Shown here: in pieces, positions 22,220 to 33,225 of the stretch | Layout: the number at the start of each line of letters is the position of its first letter | How positions within the stretch are numbered: position 1 is the first letter of the stretch | Origin: Beverwykella pulmonaria | Lineage: Eukaryota; Ascomycota; Dothideomycetes; Pleosporales; Melanommataceae | Assembly (NCBI GenBank): GCA_001599595.1 | Contig: BCHH01000003.1 | Span: 2,416,263 to 2,480,262, forward strand | Direction: 5' to 3' | DNA length: 64,000 nt | The notes under the pieces: model-generated | Database searches by the model: none | What the model was told of the DNA's origin: nothing | What the model saw: only the letters and a program-made list of their open reading frames with translations | Position numbers and translations under genes: made by a program

Positions 22220-25200
22220 CTAGCAATTGGCTAAGAGGATTAATTTCACACTACGCAATCCCCTGTTGTATCTGAGTAAGAAGCTTACACTTTTTCCTAA
22301 TTGCGGGGTTTTACTTGCGTCTCTTTTTAATAAAGGTTCAAGCAGAAAAGAATAAAAGGCCATCATGGTCATTGATAGTATAAAGTCATACTGCAGAACT
22401 GGCGGTTCAGAGATGACCACAGGGGCCAAATCGCTTTACAAACTTCTGGCTGCAATTGATGCGGCTATTTGCAAATGGGTGGCATTTGAGCTTGCATCTG
22501 TGACCACATGGAAGTTCGCATCCGCAGCTCGCATCATAACCTACACGAATGAGGTCCCAATCAGAAAGGTTTTGTGTGGTTCTAGCAAACGGGAATTCAA
22601 AGCAAGCATCGATCATTCGTACCTTCAATCCAGGTTTTGTAACCCTAGCTCGAATACTCAAGAGGAAACTGGCAGCCGACGCGCCGCTTTGGCCTTGCGT
22701 GCATCTTGTTCTTGCCCTTGCTGTACACGATTTCAATTACTTTCTCCCTTGTTCCGCTTTCGTAGGTAAGCATCTCAGCATTACCAAAGATAAAAAGCCC
22801 ACGTTACAAGGCAGCCTACATCCGGTTGTCAACAGAGAGGAAGTCAATGTTGCGCTTGTTGCCGCGGACTAGTGAAAGCAACATGATATCGTTTTCCTCT
22901 CCCTGATAGGAATCCACGGTGACGACGTTGGAGTTGGTGTGGATTCTGAGATTCACTTTGCTTTGAGCCGCTCAGAGATAGCTTAGCTTTTAGTTGGCCA
23001 TGATAAAATGTGAGTACAGTGATCTTGCTGGGGGGGACACCGTTAAGAGCTAGACAGTCAAGAAGCCAACTATCATATCAGCCCCTCTCATTCAGGGAAG
23101 ACATGTTGGCATCGCGCGATTCAGGCCATTCATGAGTACAGAAGAATGAGTCATAGCCGCCCATGCCCTCAACTAGTAGTCGGTTACTAATGTCTGTGAC
23201 GTTTGGATGATCCTTGAGGGCTTTGCCGTAGATTGGCTCCAGAAATCGACGGATTTCTGGTATCATGCGACACTGTCTACTCAAGCAGTCGATCTCGATA
23301 TCGTTGAACACCATACTTTCAAATAGAGAGAGGTTGAAGTTGTATGATTTATTGTGAAACTCGCGAACCTGGCAATGGGGCCGCAATTGTTGATGACCTC
23401 CGACAATAATGGGATACTCGAGTGAAAGAAGACAGGCTGCGGTAATTGGCGCTTCAAGGGTCTCGACTGATTCCTCTACCAGAACGTTCCATAGCCTCAG
23501 GCCTGCAATGAGACCTCGGTATTTGCTTAAGCCGGCTGTGGTCATCCGATAAGACGTTGGGTTTGAAGAAGGCGGAATTCCTGTTCCCACAGCTCCACCT
23601 TTTCCTGCTTCCATGCATTTTCAAACTTCCTCGCAAGGTTGCGGAACTCAACGAAGATAATTTGCTTTGTTCGACGCCGGAAAAAGTTGTATATTAGACG
23701 ACGGTCGCACGCTGGATTGGTGATAAGATCTTGCTCTTCCAAAGCTTCCGAATATCCTCATCGGTTCGTAGGTGTTAGGAGTCGGTCATCCCTCTCAGCT
23801 GTCGCGTAACAGCGTCAGTTGTCCTTTGAGGCTCTCAAAATCCTTGTCATTTTGTGTGTTAGCCTCGGCCTCCAGCTCCTTGAGCTGCTAAACTTCAAAG
23901 TCCTCCTTTTCAAACTCCATACCAAAATCATCTGGCCGAAGCGGGCTCAAGCAGGGCATAGACATTTCCAAAGCCATTGCTCCATCTAGATGCCAGGGGT
24001 ATTGGGTGAGACATAGAGAGTACGCTTCTTGATCTTGCCTTTGTCCTTCGATCGAACTCCGCAACGTGACGGAGCAGCTGATCCAGCGCATGATTGGTTT
24101 GGCACGTCACACTGATTAGAAGACCATCCTGTCACATGTTAACAAGGGGAATTTTCAAGGCGACGACAGAGACATAGGTTTTGCCAGTTCCTGAGAGTCC
24201 TTGAACGATATCCAAACGATTGGTGAGGATTCGCTTCAGTGCTCTACTAAGAGTTGCCCAGCCCATGTGAATTGCTTTATCGCCACTGATAGAGAATGTT
24301 CACGTTTTGAAAGCCCTCAGACTCATCCATAGTGGTGATTGAACTCATGTCTATGAAGGGATCGTTTAGAACATATAGAGGAGGCTTGAACTCCTTCTTG
24401 GCTTGGACGAGATGCTCGGACAGAGTAAATCTTGAGAAAGTTAGCAATAGAAAACAATGGTAATTGGGTCTCCCCTATGACTCTCAAATCATATATTAGA
24501 GTGTCACCAAGGTATAACGGCCGGCTCCAAGAAACTTGACTGGCTCTCAACCATGGCCCATTTCTTCATGGGATCGATTTCGACATTCTCTGGACGTGCG
24601 AAGAAGAGATTAATTTCTGGAAGGTTCTGTCCTAGGGCAAACTGAGGCCTAGCTGCGACAGTGGCAAGCACACACTTATTTTGAAAGTAATCATTCTTAG
24701 GGGATAAAGCTACCAGTGTTCCTGTAAAGAGTCGTTTTGATTGCTCTTACTGAATGTTTCTTCACTCGTCCTAGGGAAAAGGCGACTCGGGTGGCTAGTT
24801 CACGAAAAGAGAAGACAACAGATGTGATGAGCACCGGGTCGTAGATACCGATATTGGCACTATTCGGGTACTCTACTTCATCGAGATATGGTGATGCTTG
24901 GATATGGTCGACGGCCTCGCGCAATGGGCGGATGAAGTCCTCCCTGAGAAGGTCGTAATGAGTATCCAAATATTGCTCATTGTTCTCGTAAGCACCTTCG
25001 ACTTTATTGGGAATAATCTCCTTAGCCACATCAACGATGGCTTCACCGTTGCTGCTAGGGAGCATGTGATTCGGCAGGATTTCAGACGGAGACGGAATTT
25101 CGGGTTTATGGATCCATGGTTCACCAGTAGCTGGCTTGTTTGCATTTCCGAATTACTCCCGTATGTCGTTCGCGTAAGATGGGGCTGATAGAAGCATGAT

Positions 25201-25592
25201 ACCTATATCCGGAGTTACAGGCTCGCCAACGCTGGCGCGAGGATTGCCGAACCGCTCTATAGAAGAAGCATCATAAGACTAGAAGTGTGTTTGAGAGAAA
25301 AGGGGAGTGAACGAATCGTTCTGTTCCGCGGCTGTAATCAAGGTTGTGTTGCAATGGGGAAGTTAGGTAGGTTGCGGGATGTAAATGAAGAGAAAGACGA
25401 ATATGACAAGAAAATGCTTATTGCAAGCCATCCCCCCCACCACAAATTTCTAGCTGCAGGCTGAGAATACTTACCAATTTGATCGCCGTTCAAGCTGGCC
25501 AGATTGGTATAGGTGTTGGCCGACTGTGGCGGTGGACCTCTGCTTGGGCCTGGGCCTGGCTCTCTGAGAACCTGTCGATTGTTTCGCCCCAT
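22220..25592 (-). pseudogene. decayed NFX1-type zinc-finger RNA helicase (ZNFX1/Hrr1/SAD-3-like)
   Basis: Read 5' to 3' on the minus strand from about 25592. MGRNNRQVLREPGPGP joins by a GT-AG intron to ERFGNPRASVGEP. Then come EPWIHKPEIPSPSEILP, YLDTHYDLLREDFIRPL and GTLVALSPKNDYF. Walker A follows (GLSGTGKTY, about 24176-24200), then CQTNHALDQLL, the motif II region VLVEESVETLEAP, GGHQQLRP, motif V SYQGEENDIMLLSLVRGN, and a C-terminal NFX1 finger CGCELPCGHRCKLKCHP. Stops interrupt it at 25153-25155, 24496-24498, 24484-24486, 24475-24477, 22816-22818 and 22804-22806, the last two inside helicase motif VI. Frameshifts lie near 24750 and 24535. In fission yeast Hrr1 works with RNA-dependent RNA polymerase; the Neurospora relative SAD-3 acts in meiotic silencing. 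This copy cannot make a full protein. Confidence 0.8.
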
Positions 25593-26787
25593 CTTGTTCG
25601 ACAAAACCTCCAGATGAGCCTAGACGCGGAGAATAAGACACAGTGGCGAAGGTTGCGCTGATTTGCTGGCGCGGGTTGTTGTTTGGTTTGTGGATGGCTA
25701 GGCAAGAACCCGGGCGCGTCAAACACTGGTAGGTGCAGTCAACTGACGGGTGGTGACAGACGCACAAACGAAACATAAGGCAACCTGTCGTCTCAGCAGC
25801 CATCACCAATATTTGTAGAGATATGAGATAAGAGGCTACCATAAAAACGAGTAATTCGTGATGAAGTGAGCTTCTCAAACAAGGGCTAGCGTGCCGGAAG
25901 TACTCACCACTCGAGCAGAGCTTTAAAAAATTGAAAGAGGCAATTTTGGACAAACGGGAAAGAAGTTCTACCGAGATCTTTGGCCACAAGCGCCCACGGA
26001 CAGCTTCCCAGGCTCAGCTTGCAGGCGGCTTGAGGTCGAGACATGGAGCGGAGCGTACAGGAATTGGCCCAATGAAACCAAAGATGTAGAAAAGACGTGA
26101 GCGCATGTCTGAAAAGAAACCTGGAAACTTGCCCAGGTCTACACAATACGAATGTAGGAAAGAAGGGACGGGACGACTCCCCCAGTGCCATGACTTGATC
26201 TAGTTGGTTTGCGCCTGCCTTTTTGCACGTGCTACGGGCAGCTATCCATTGCCTTCTCAGTGCACTTATATGAGTTGTTGGACAATTATCCATGTATATT
26301 CTTTGACAAAAATTTGAAAGCAAACTGAATGCAACGATGGTGCCTTGCTTGAGTGGGCTTGATGGTGTCCTAAGGCTTCGTCTCCGTGGCGCTCGAGCAT
26401 GATTGTAAAATGATCTCGACGGAGCTCGGCTGCCTGGCGTGCTATATGCCTCAGATTTATACGAATGCTTGTGGCTTGAGTGAAGTCTGGTATGATAACT
26501 TCGTAGGGTGAGGTTGAGGTACCTGAATCGATTAATCAGCCGCATGGCTCGCAACCTGGTCCGCCCGCTCACCTCGCGGTCCCGCCCAGCTGAGCCTCAT
26601 CGTTCACAAGCAACGCGATTCCCGCGGGGATATGTCCAGCTCTTGCGTTAAGCTTCCTTTCGCTCTTTCGTATATTTAATTCTTTCCTTCAGTAGCGATA
26701 TACTTGTAACATAACCGAGCTACCGAATAGCGCCCTTTCCACGACCCCATCGTATGCGCCAGCGGCCAGGTCATTGATGGACGCAGG
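25593..26787. other. intergenic between the helicase relic and spt8
   Basis: It may hold the lost 5' part of the helicase gene; an acceptor-like CTCCGCGTCTAG lies just upstream of the ATG at 25592. A 222-codon minus-strand frame at 25904-26572 shows no domain. The right end is the divergent side of spt8. Confidence 0.4.
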
Positions 26788-28983
26788 ATGAACTTCGACG
26801 ACGATGATGACAATGGCGCTGGTTCGTTTCTCATCCCAAATCAGCAAACTCGTAACTTGTGGCTAATGTATATCTGATGTAGGCTCTCCAGACACAAGCT
26901 CCGAAAATGACGGAGACGAGGTGATGGAGGATATTGACGATGCCGATGCTGATGCCGATGTCGATGGAGACGACGGGGAAGGAGACGGAGACGACGGGGA
27001 CAATGACGATGACGATGGGGAGGGAGATCAGGACGACGACGACCAGGACGATGCAGAGAGTCCCTCACAATCTCAACGCCCGCGAGGCAGCCTCCCGAAC
27101 GGCCACGGCAGTCCGAGACCCTCAAGGACGGGCACCAACCCGACCGTCCTGTTGACTTCGCCATCTCCAAGAGCTACTTCCCTGTCCGGCCTCGGTGGTC
27201 TCCCTTTCCGACCCAGCATCCGCCCCGAAGCCCTCACCGCGCCTGTCTACGACATAATACCTACCATCGCCACCCCTCACAGCACCTCTATCAACTCGAT
27301 AACGGCGACGCCGGACATGCGGTGGATATTTAGTGGCGGTGCAGATGGGTACATTCGAAAATTCAATTGGGTGGACACTGCCAATGGCAAATTGCCGCTC
27401 ACGGTAGCTCAGCGACACCCCTTCGTGGATAGCGTTACGAAGGCTGGGGTTCTTCTGAGCTACTGGGAGAACGAAGATAGCCCAGGTATGCATTCAAATG
27501 TGCTGAGCCTATGAGCCCTCTTCCAGTGCTGATCATAAATAGAAGGGAGGACAAACGACACCACTAATCTCTCCCCTGTGTACTCGCTTGCAGTGCATCA
27601 CCAATCACTGTGGCTCTTGTCAGGACTCGAGTCTGGCGGTATAAATCTACAGTCTGTACGCCACGAGGAGGGGAAACGGATAACCACCCTCCGCCAGCAT
27701 TCCTCAGCCGTGTCTGTTCTGACACTCTCCCAAGATGAGAAATCTGTGCTCTCTGGCAGCTGGGACAAGACCATCAATGACTGGGATCTGAACACAGGCC
27801 AGGTCAAGAGACGATTTGAGACAAGTGGAACCCAAATATCCGCTATTGAGCAACGTCCATTATCAAAGTTGCCTATTCCTCAAGACACAGAGACGATGCC
27901 ATTCTCAAACGGAACATTCTCGTCTAATAATGCCTCGAGGCCGCAAGCCAATGGTGTTCTTTCCAATGGCGTAGGCTCGTCGTCGCGCCCAGCTCAAGTA
28001 AAAGATGAGAATGGCAACGACGACGCACCTGGCTCGCCAGAAGATTCATTGTTCGGAGACAAGGACTCTCTGTTTGGAGACGATAAGGATCCATCCAATG
28101 GCCCTTCGGCCCTGGCTCCATTCGGAGACGACGAGGAAGATGAATTCTCAAGAGCTATCGCGAACGGCATACAGCAGGCTGACGAGGATGGCCAAGCAGA
28201 AGACCTTGATATGATGGATACTGGCGGACCTGTGCAGCCTCTCCAGGCAGACTCGATCTCCGATTCAATAACGGCACCATCTAGCTCAACTCTGCCTGCG
28301 ACGTTAGCCAATGGTGTGTCCGATTCCCTCACTGGCTCGACTCTTAACGGGCTTCCTCATGCCGAGGAAATCATCACGAGCGCTACGAATGGTGTCGGTC
28401 AAGCCGAACAGCCAGATTCTTCTGAGACGACATTTCTCGACGCATCGATAGATGGTACATTGCGAATATGGGACCGCCGGCAATCGAACCCCGTGGCTCG
28501 GATCGCACCCACAAGATCTACGCCGCCTTGGTGCATGAATGCATGCTGGTCGCCAGATGGGAACTATATCTATGCCGGCAGAAGGAACGGCACCGTAGAC
28601 GAGTATAGCTTGCACAAAGGGTTAAGGGAACCTCAGAGGACATTCAAATTCCCCAGCGTCAGCGGACCTGTGAGCGCCGTGAGAGCGATGCCAAATGCCA
28701 AACATCTGGTTTGGTAAGTACTGCTTGCATACTATTCAACGCTCACAGATGACTAACTTGGCGTAGCGCATCATACGACATTCTTCGGCTGTACGACTTG
28801 CGCGAGGATGAAAAGCACGCCGCAGTCCCATACTTAATCGTGCCAGGTCATCGGACGGGCGTTATCTCGCACCTCTACATTGACCCTACCTGCACATTCA
28901 TGATTTCCACAGGCGGCAACAGAGGGTGGGAAGGCAGCACAACAGAGGTGTTGCTCGGTTACGAAATAGGCATTGGAACTTGA
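26788..28983 (+). CDS. spt8: SAGA complex subunit Spt8 (WD40 repeat protein)
   Basis: Four exons: 26788-26821, 26883-27485, 27543-28713 and 28767-28983; 674 residues. The N terminus (about 1-70) is extremely acidic, mostly Asp and Glu with Gly, as in Spt8. WD40 repeats follow: SITATPDMRWIFSGGADGYI, AVSVLTLSQDEKSVLSGSWD, DASIDGTLRIWDRR, MNACWSPDGNYIYAGRRNG. The C terminus is diagnostic: VPYLIVPGHRTGVISHLYID, FMISTGGNRGW, TTEVLLGYEI. Repeats are split by a 250-residue low-complexity insert (about 315-565; Ser, Asp, Asn-rich, with two SLFGD copies). In yeast Spt8 contacts TATA-binding protein in the SAGA coactivator; the same nuclear role is expected here. Confidence 0.92.
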
Positions 28984-29725
28984 TGTGTTTTGGTTATACC
29001 CAGGAGAGCGGCGTTTGGGGGAATTCGTTTGCAGGGCATTTTCCTGGTACGATAGTAGCGGTCTTTGTGTGTAAGGGCTGGCGCTGTACTGTGCATATCA
29101 AATCGCTTCGTCAAAAAGGGGCCCACCTTTGGATGGCCTAATACTATTACTACTGCAGCACATCATGGAGCTTGACAAACGTTGAAGCATTCTGGCACCC
29201 AAGGCCTCGGCAAAGATTCTCACGATTTCAATAGGACTGAGGTTAGACTAGAAAAGCTTAGCCAACTTTTGGGACGACTGCAAGTCATCACTAGCAGAAC
29301 AGTAAGATGATGCCCTTGCATCTAACTTGCATGAACTCCATCGTGATTGGCTCGCACACTTCTGGTAAGTGCTGACCCATGCACGCGCACGTGAACGATA
29401 CATTAAACGCTACAGCCAACTCGAAAAAGAATGCGCCACAAGAACGCCTTTCGCTCTTATAAAGGCTTCAACCCCGACAAAATGGACATCATCACACCCT
29501 CACGTCGAGCGGATCTTTCAGAGTTGACGATAATACGTGCCACATATCTCTGTTGCGCCGGCAATCACACGTCATCGTAAAGAATCTTATGCCTATGCTG
29601 AAAACAAGAAAAAGATAGCAGGCGGTGTGCGGCCTGGGCTGGATAGGGACTTTCCCTTCGTTGTATCAAACCAGACTTCTTTCCGGACCGTGATCTGCTA
29701 TACCCGCTAGAGCTTGTTCTTGTCG
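28984..29725. promoter_or_regulatory. intergenic with TATA box upstream of ipk1
   Basis: TATAAA lies at 29458-29463, 263 bp before the chosen ipk1 start. No gene is visible between it and spt8. Confidence 0.45.
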
Positions 29726-31231
29726 ATGTGTAGTCCCTTTAGCAATACTAGACAGCAGCGGAGCACTCGATCGATCCTTCCGACCACTAGCTGGAATCAA
29801 CGGCTTTCCCAACGGCTTCCTCCACCACAAGAGAAAAACGTGCGACCCAACAGCATGATTTATCAAGAAAGCGTGTCTACCGCAAAGATGCAAGCGCCAG
29901 CCGCCATTGGCGTCGACGATCTCCCAACCACAACCACGGTTCTGCATTCAGAACCCGCCCACAAACTCTCATTCATTGAACGCAACGACCACGACCACTA
30001 TTCGCCCGACATGCCCAATGTGCCATCAGTCTGCTGCCGCGTAACTGAGGACCCAGAGGAAATCCGACAAGCCGGCTTCTATATGCGCTACCTGGCTGAA
30101 GGGGCAGCGAATGTCGTCTTCAGCATCCACGCCTGGACCGCCGACGCGTCGCGCCGGAAACCATTCATTTTCTGCTCGGGCCTACGACGCGAGCGTCTCT
30201 ATGCACGAGACATGTTCCGCGGCAAGGTGCTCCGGATAAGCAAAGGACACGCCAAGACGGGGAGCTGTGAGGAGATATTGGAGTACTTGAACAAGGACGT
30301 GCTGCCTCTTTTCGACGGTCCGTTCGACTCGGCATCGAAAATGGACACAGACGCTGATTCTGGGAGAGCGTCCCCCGTCAGCCAACACGATGACTTCCTT
30401 ATGAACTACGAGCCCATCACCCTCACGCAGGAAGTCGTCGTCGAGCTCACCAACGAAATTGACGAAGAGAGCACCCGCAAAGAAAACCTCTCCATCCCTA
30501 TAAACGAACAGATCGGCATCATCCTCCCGGACATGACTTCGCAGCCGGGGGAATCCGTCACCATCGAGATCAAGCCAAAGTGGTTGGAACAATCGCCCAA
30601 CGCGCCTCGGGACGCGTACCGCTGCCGGACCTGCGCGCTCGAAGCTTCAAGGAGTGAGAAGGAAAAGAAGCCGACGTATATCTGTCCATTGCAGCTGTTG
30701 ACTGGCAATGCTATACTCATCCGGCCGTACGTCCATCGTAAAGTTATGAAAGCCGTTACACCGGCCTTTGGAAGCCTACGGCCCACCGCCGACCAGATCA
30801 ACTCGATCGTCGATCGCATAACCAAGTACCTCACGACAGGGAAAGGCCATACACTCCTGCAACACCTCAAGCGTCTGCAGATCCAGCTCGATTCGGAAGG
30901 GATCCGGGAGCGAGACAAGCAGACGGATTCCGAGTTTGAGGCGAATCTCTCGCTTGCCATGACGATGCGGGACTGCTCCATGTACATCAAGGTCGATTAC
31001 TCGGAACATGTCGATGTGCTTGAGGTGGAGGGTGAGGATACGGGTATTGAATGCAAATTGGGAGACCTCGACTCCAAAGCGGCCGCGAAGCTCGACGATT
31101 GGGATATGAAGGAGAAGCGGCTGATCAATGGGGGGTGGTATACGAAGATCGATCAAACGCTAGAGCGCATGCACCACGAGGAGTGTTTGATTTCGACGGG
31201 GTGGAAGAAGAATGTGCCGCATTATTGGTAG
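29726..31231 (+). CDS. ipk1: inositol-pentakisphosphate 2-kinase
   Basis: An intronless frame of up to 501 residues from the first ATG at 29726. Later in-frame ATGs at 29855 and 29888 are equally possible, because conserved sequence begins only near KLSFIERND and FYMRYLAEGAANVVFSIHAW, the ATP-site glycine-containing strand. Other marks are CSGLRRERLYARDM, the hallmark EIKPKWLEQSP, RCRTCALEA with its zinc-site cysteines, and MTMRDCSMYIKVDY near the end. The enzyme phosphorylates the 2-position of inositol pentakisphosphate to make IP6, which supports mRNA export at the nuclear pore and other functions. Length is somewhat above that of yeast Ipk1 because of the N-terminal tail and inserts. Single exon; usual active-site segments present. 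Confidence 0.88.
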   Translation: MCSPFSNTRQQRSTRSILPTTSWNQRLSQRLPPPQEKNVRPNSMIYQESVSTAKMQAPAAIGVDDLPTTTTVLHSEPAHKLSFIERNDHDHYSPDMPNVPSVCCRVTEDPEEIRQAGFYMRYLAEGAANVVFSIHAWTADASRRKPFIFCSGLRRERLYARDMFRGKVLRISKGHAKTGSCEEILEYLNKDVLPLFDGPFDSASKMDTDADSGRASPVSQHDDFLMNYEPITLTQEVVVELTNEIDEESTRKENLSIPINEQIGIILPDMTSQPGESVTIEIKPKWLEQSPNAPRDAYRCRTCALEASRSEKEKKPTYICPLQLLTGNAILIRPYVHRKVMKAVTPAFGSLRPTADQINSIVDRITKYLTTGKGHTLLQHLKRLQIQLDSEGIRERDKQTDSEFEANLSLAMTMRDCSMYIKVDYSEHVDVLEVEGEDTGIECKLGDLDSKAAAKLDDWDMKEKRLINGGWYTKIDQTLERMHHEECLISTGWKKNVPHYW

Positions 31232-31533
31232 AGAACCTCTCACTGTATAGTATAGTCCCGTAATGTTAATCATGGGAGCGAATTAATCAACCCACGCCTA
31301 TTAACCCTGTTGTGTCTGCTAGCCTGACTGTTGTGGAAGCCCTGGAAGGTTGGCTGCACGCTAATTACACGACTCCGCCTCGCTCGTCTCAACCCGCAAT
31401 GTGATTCAAAGGGACGCGTGTGAAAGTAAGCTCTACGGCACAATTGTATTGGCACAGGGTATCTCAGAATTACATGCCCTCTGGTCGCATCCCGCGCGCC
31501 CCGCCCCCTTCCGCCCCAATTCCCCTTCATTCC
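31232..31533. other. tail-to-tail intergenic region
   Basis: It separates the convergent ipk1 and lipocalin-like genes. Nothing else seen. Confidence 0.5.
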
Positions 31534-32175
31534 TTACTCCGGTCTATCCCCATCCAGCGCTACTGCAAAGACCTGCGTTGCCAGCGCCGCGACCTCTCCT
31601 CCGAGTCCCACCAACGCCGCCTTCAACCGCTCCACCGTATCCGGCTTCAACTGCCCCTTCCTAGAATAAAAGTCTACGCCTGCAGGCGTAAACAGCGTCT
31701 TTGCAAAGTACGTTGCGACCCATTGATTCTCGCCTGCTTCTAGATCCTCGTCTCCGTAGCCGAGTATCTCCCATTTTGACGACGCGATCATGAGGAGGCC
31801 TTTTCCGCGCCAGTTGTAGCCCAGGCTCGCAACTTCTTTGGTTGCAGCATCTGAAACTGTGCCCACGGGTGCTCCACCGTTTTCTGCAGCTATTGCGGGG
31901 ACGTCGAATGGTTTGTCCACCCCGTTCACTGTCTTCAGCTTCGTCGACGAAAGGCCCTGGTAGCTCACCTCATCGTCGAGTTGCACGGGCGAGGTGTCAG
32001 GTACTCGCTTGTATGTGATGCGTACGTTGCGGCTCTTCCTCCACATGGGCAGCGTCGAGTGCGTGACGTTCCAGGTGCCTTCGAGCCACGACAGTGCGGG
32101 TGGAGGGACGGTCTGGGGGGAGGTGGGGAGGGTCGAGGGTGCGCGGAGGAGGATTTGTGGGACGGAGGCCGACAT
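31534..32175 (-). CDS. lipocalin-like fungal protein of unknown function
   Basis: A 213-residue single-exon protein from the ATG at 32175. After a Pro-rich start, ALSWLEGTWNVTHSTLPMW has the G-x-W signature with which lipocalin-type barrels open. Successive strands follow: RNVRITYKRV, DEVSYQGL, KGLLMIASSKWEILGYG, NQWVATYFAKTLFTPAGVDFYSR. A helical end (LKPDTVERLKAAL) closes it. There is no signal peptide, so an intracellular ligand-binding barrel is likely. The ligand is unknown; the family assignment rests on the pattern alone. The gene points toward ipk1 and away from the phosphodiesterase gene. Confidence 0.7.
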   Translation of the reverse strand: MSASVPQILLRAPSTLPTSPQTVPPPALSWLEGTWNVTHSTLPMWRKSRNVRITYKRVPDTSPVQLDDEVSYQGLSSTKLKTVNGVDKPFDVPAIAAENGGAPVGTVSDAATKEVASLGYNWRGKGLLMIASSKWEILGYGDEDLEAGENQWVATYFAKTLFTPAGVDFYSRKGQLKPDTVERLKAALVGLGGEVAALATQVFAVALDGDRPE

Positions 32176-33225
32176 GGTGGGTGGCCGGGTTGGGGGTTGG
32201 TCGTGGGACTCCTGAAGTTGTGTTCTGTCCGTGAACGTGAGGAATGACGCTTCTGCGACTCACGGCGTGGGATGCAGACGGATGGAGTCTTCCCAAACCG
32301 TCTTACTGGCTGGCTGTTCCGTGCGAATGGGTGAGAATTGGGATCAATTGATTTGTTTTTGTGCTGGTCAAGTGGTTTGCACAGAGTTGTGGATGCGTAG
32401 AGGCGCGGCCTGAGCTTAAGCTGAAGCTGGGTGCGAGGGCTGACGGGTGGTGAACGCGAGGGCTACGGCAGTGGCTGGCTGGCGGTGGGAAACTTCAAGG
32501 CGTTCTTCTCAAGACTAGAGAAGCTGGCGTCTCTTTAAATTGTTGTGTTTGCGAGTGTCCCGAGGCACCAGCAAGGGAAGGAATACCTACTACATTCCGT
32601 ACCACGAAGAATGTTGTTGTGCATCATAGGGCTGAAGATCGACACAAAGCGACCGGGTAAGAATGCAGCCGACGCCAAGGCTGCCAACTCCACCAAAGAC
32701 ACCATGGCCGCCGCCGCCCAAGATGTCACCGACCTCACGCTTGACGCTTCATACATAGGCACTGCGGCAGCAAACTCTCCAGTCACAACGCCGGCTAATA
32801 ATAGGGCATTACCCACGGCGGGTTTCGGTTGCGTTCCGGACTGCGCAACGCCTTCGGCGAGTGGTGCTGACGACTGCTGAAACCCTTTCGCGTCTCGCGG
32901 GGCTGTGCTGCTCACCTTGCTCGCCATGCGGCTCCACAAATCCTTCCATCAAACAGCAGCCGCCGCCAGGTGAGGCGGAGGGCTGAGTTGCTGCGTTGCT
33001 GCGTACATATGCTGCTTTACCCTGCGTTTCCTTTGCGTCTATTTTCCGAGTCTTCCACTTCCATCATACCACATCACGTTGTCAAATACGCAGCTCTTTG
33101 ATACTGTCGTTTCGCGTCGACGACTTATATACAGTATCGACTTTGCTGTTTTAGTATAGAAAATCACCTTTTGTGCCTCGAAACCTCTTATTTCACGCAG
33201 GCCTACACCTTGTGCGCCACACAAC
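32176..33225. promoter_or_regulatory. divergent intergenic region with TATA box for the phosphodiesterase gene
   Basis: TTATATA at 33125-33131 lies about 95 bp before the start of the next gene, a usual fungal promoter spacing. A 58-codon frame at 32704-32880 has a strong start context (GACACCATGG) but no similarity I recognise. I list it only as a possible small ORF. Confidence 0.45.

Noticed and set aside
25904..26572. 222-codon minus-strand frame between the helicase relic and spt8
   Set aside because: Arg/Ser-rich translation without recognisable motif; lies where promoter or lost 5' exons are expected.
32704..32880. 58-codon plus-strand ORF with strong start context (GACACCATGG)
   Set aside because: No similarity recognised and it lies in a promoter region; a frame of similar length exists on the opposite strand. 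Kept only as a note.
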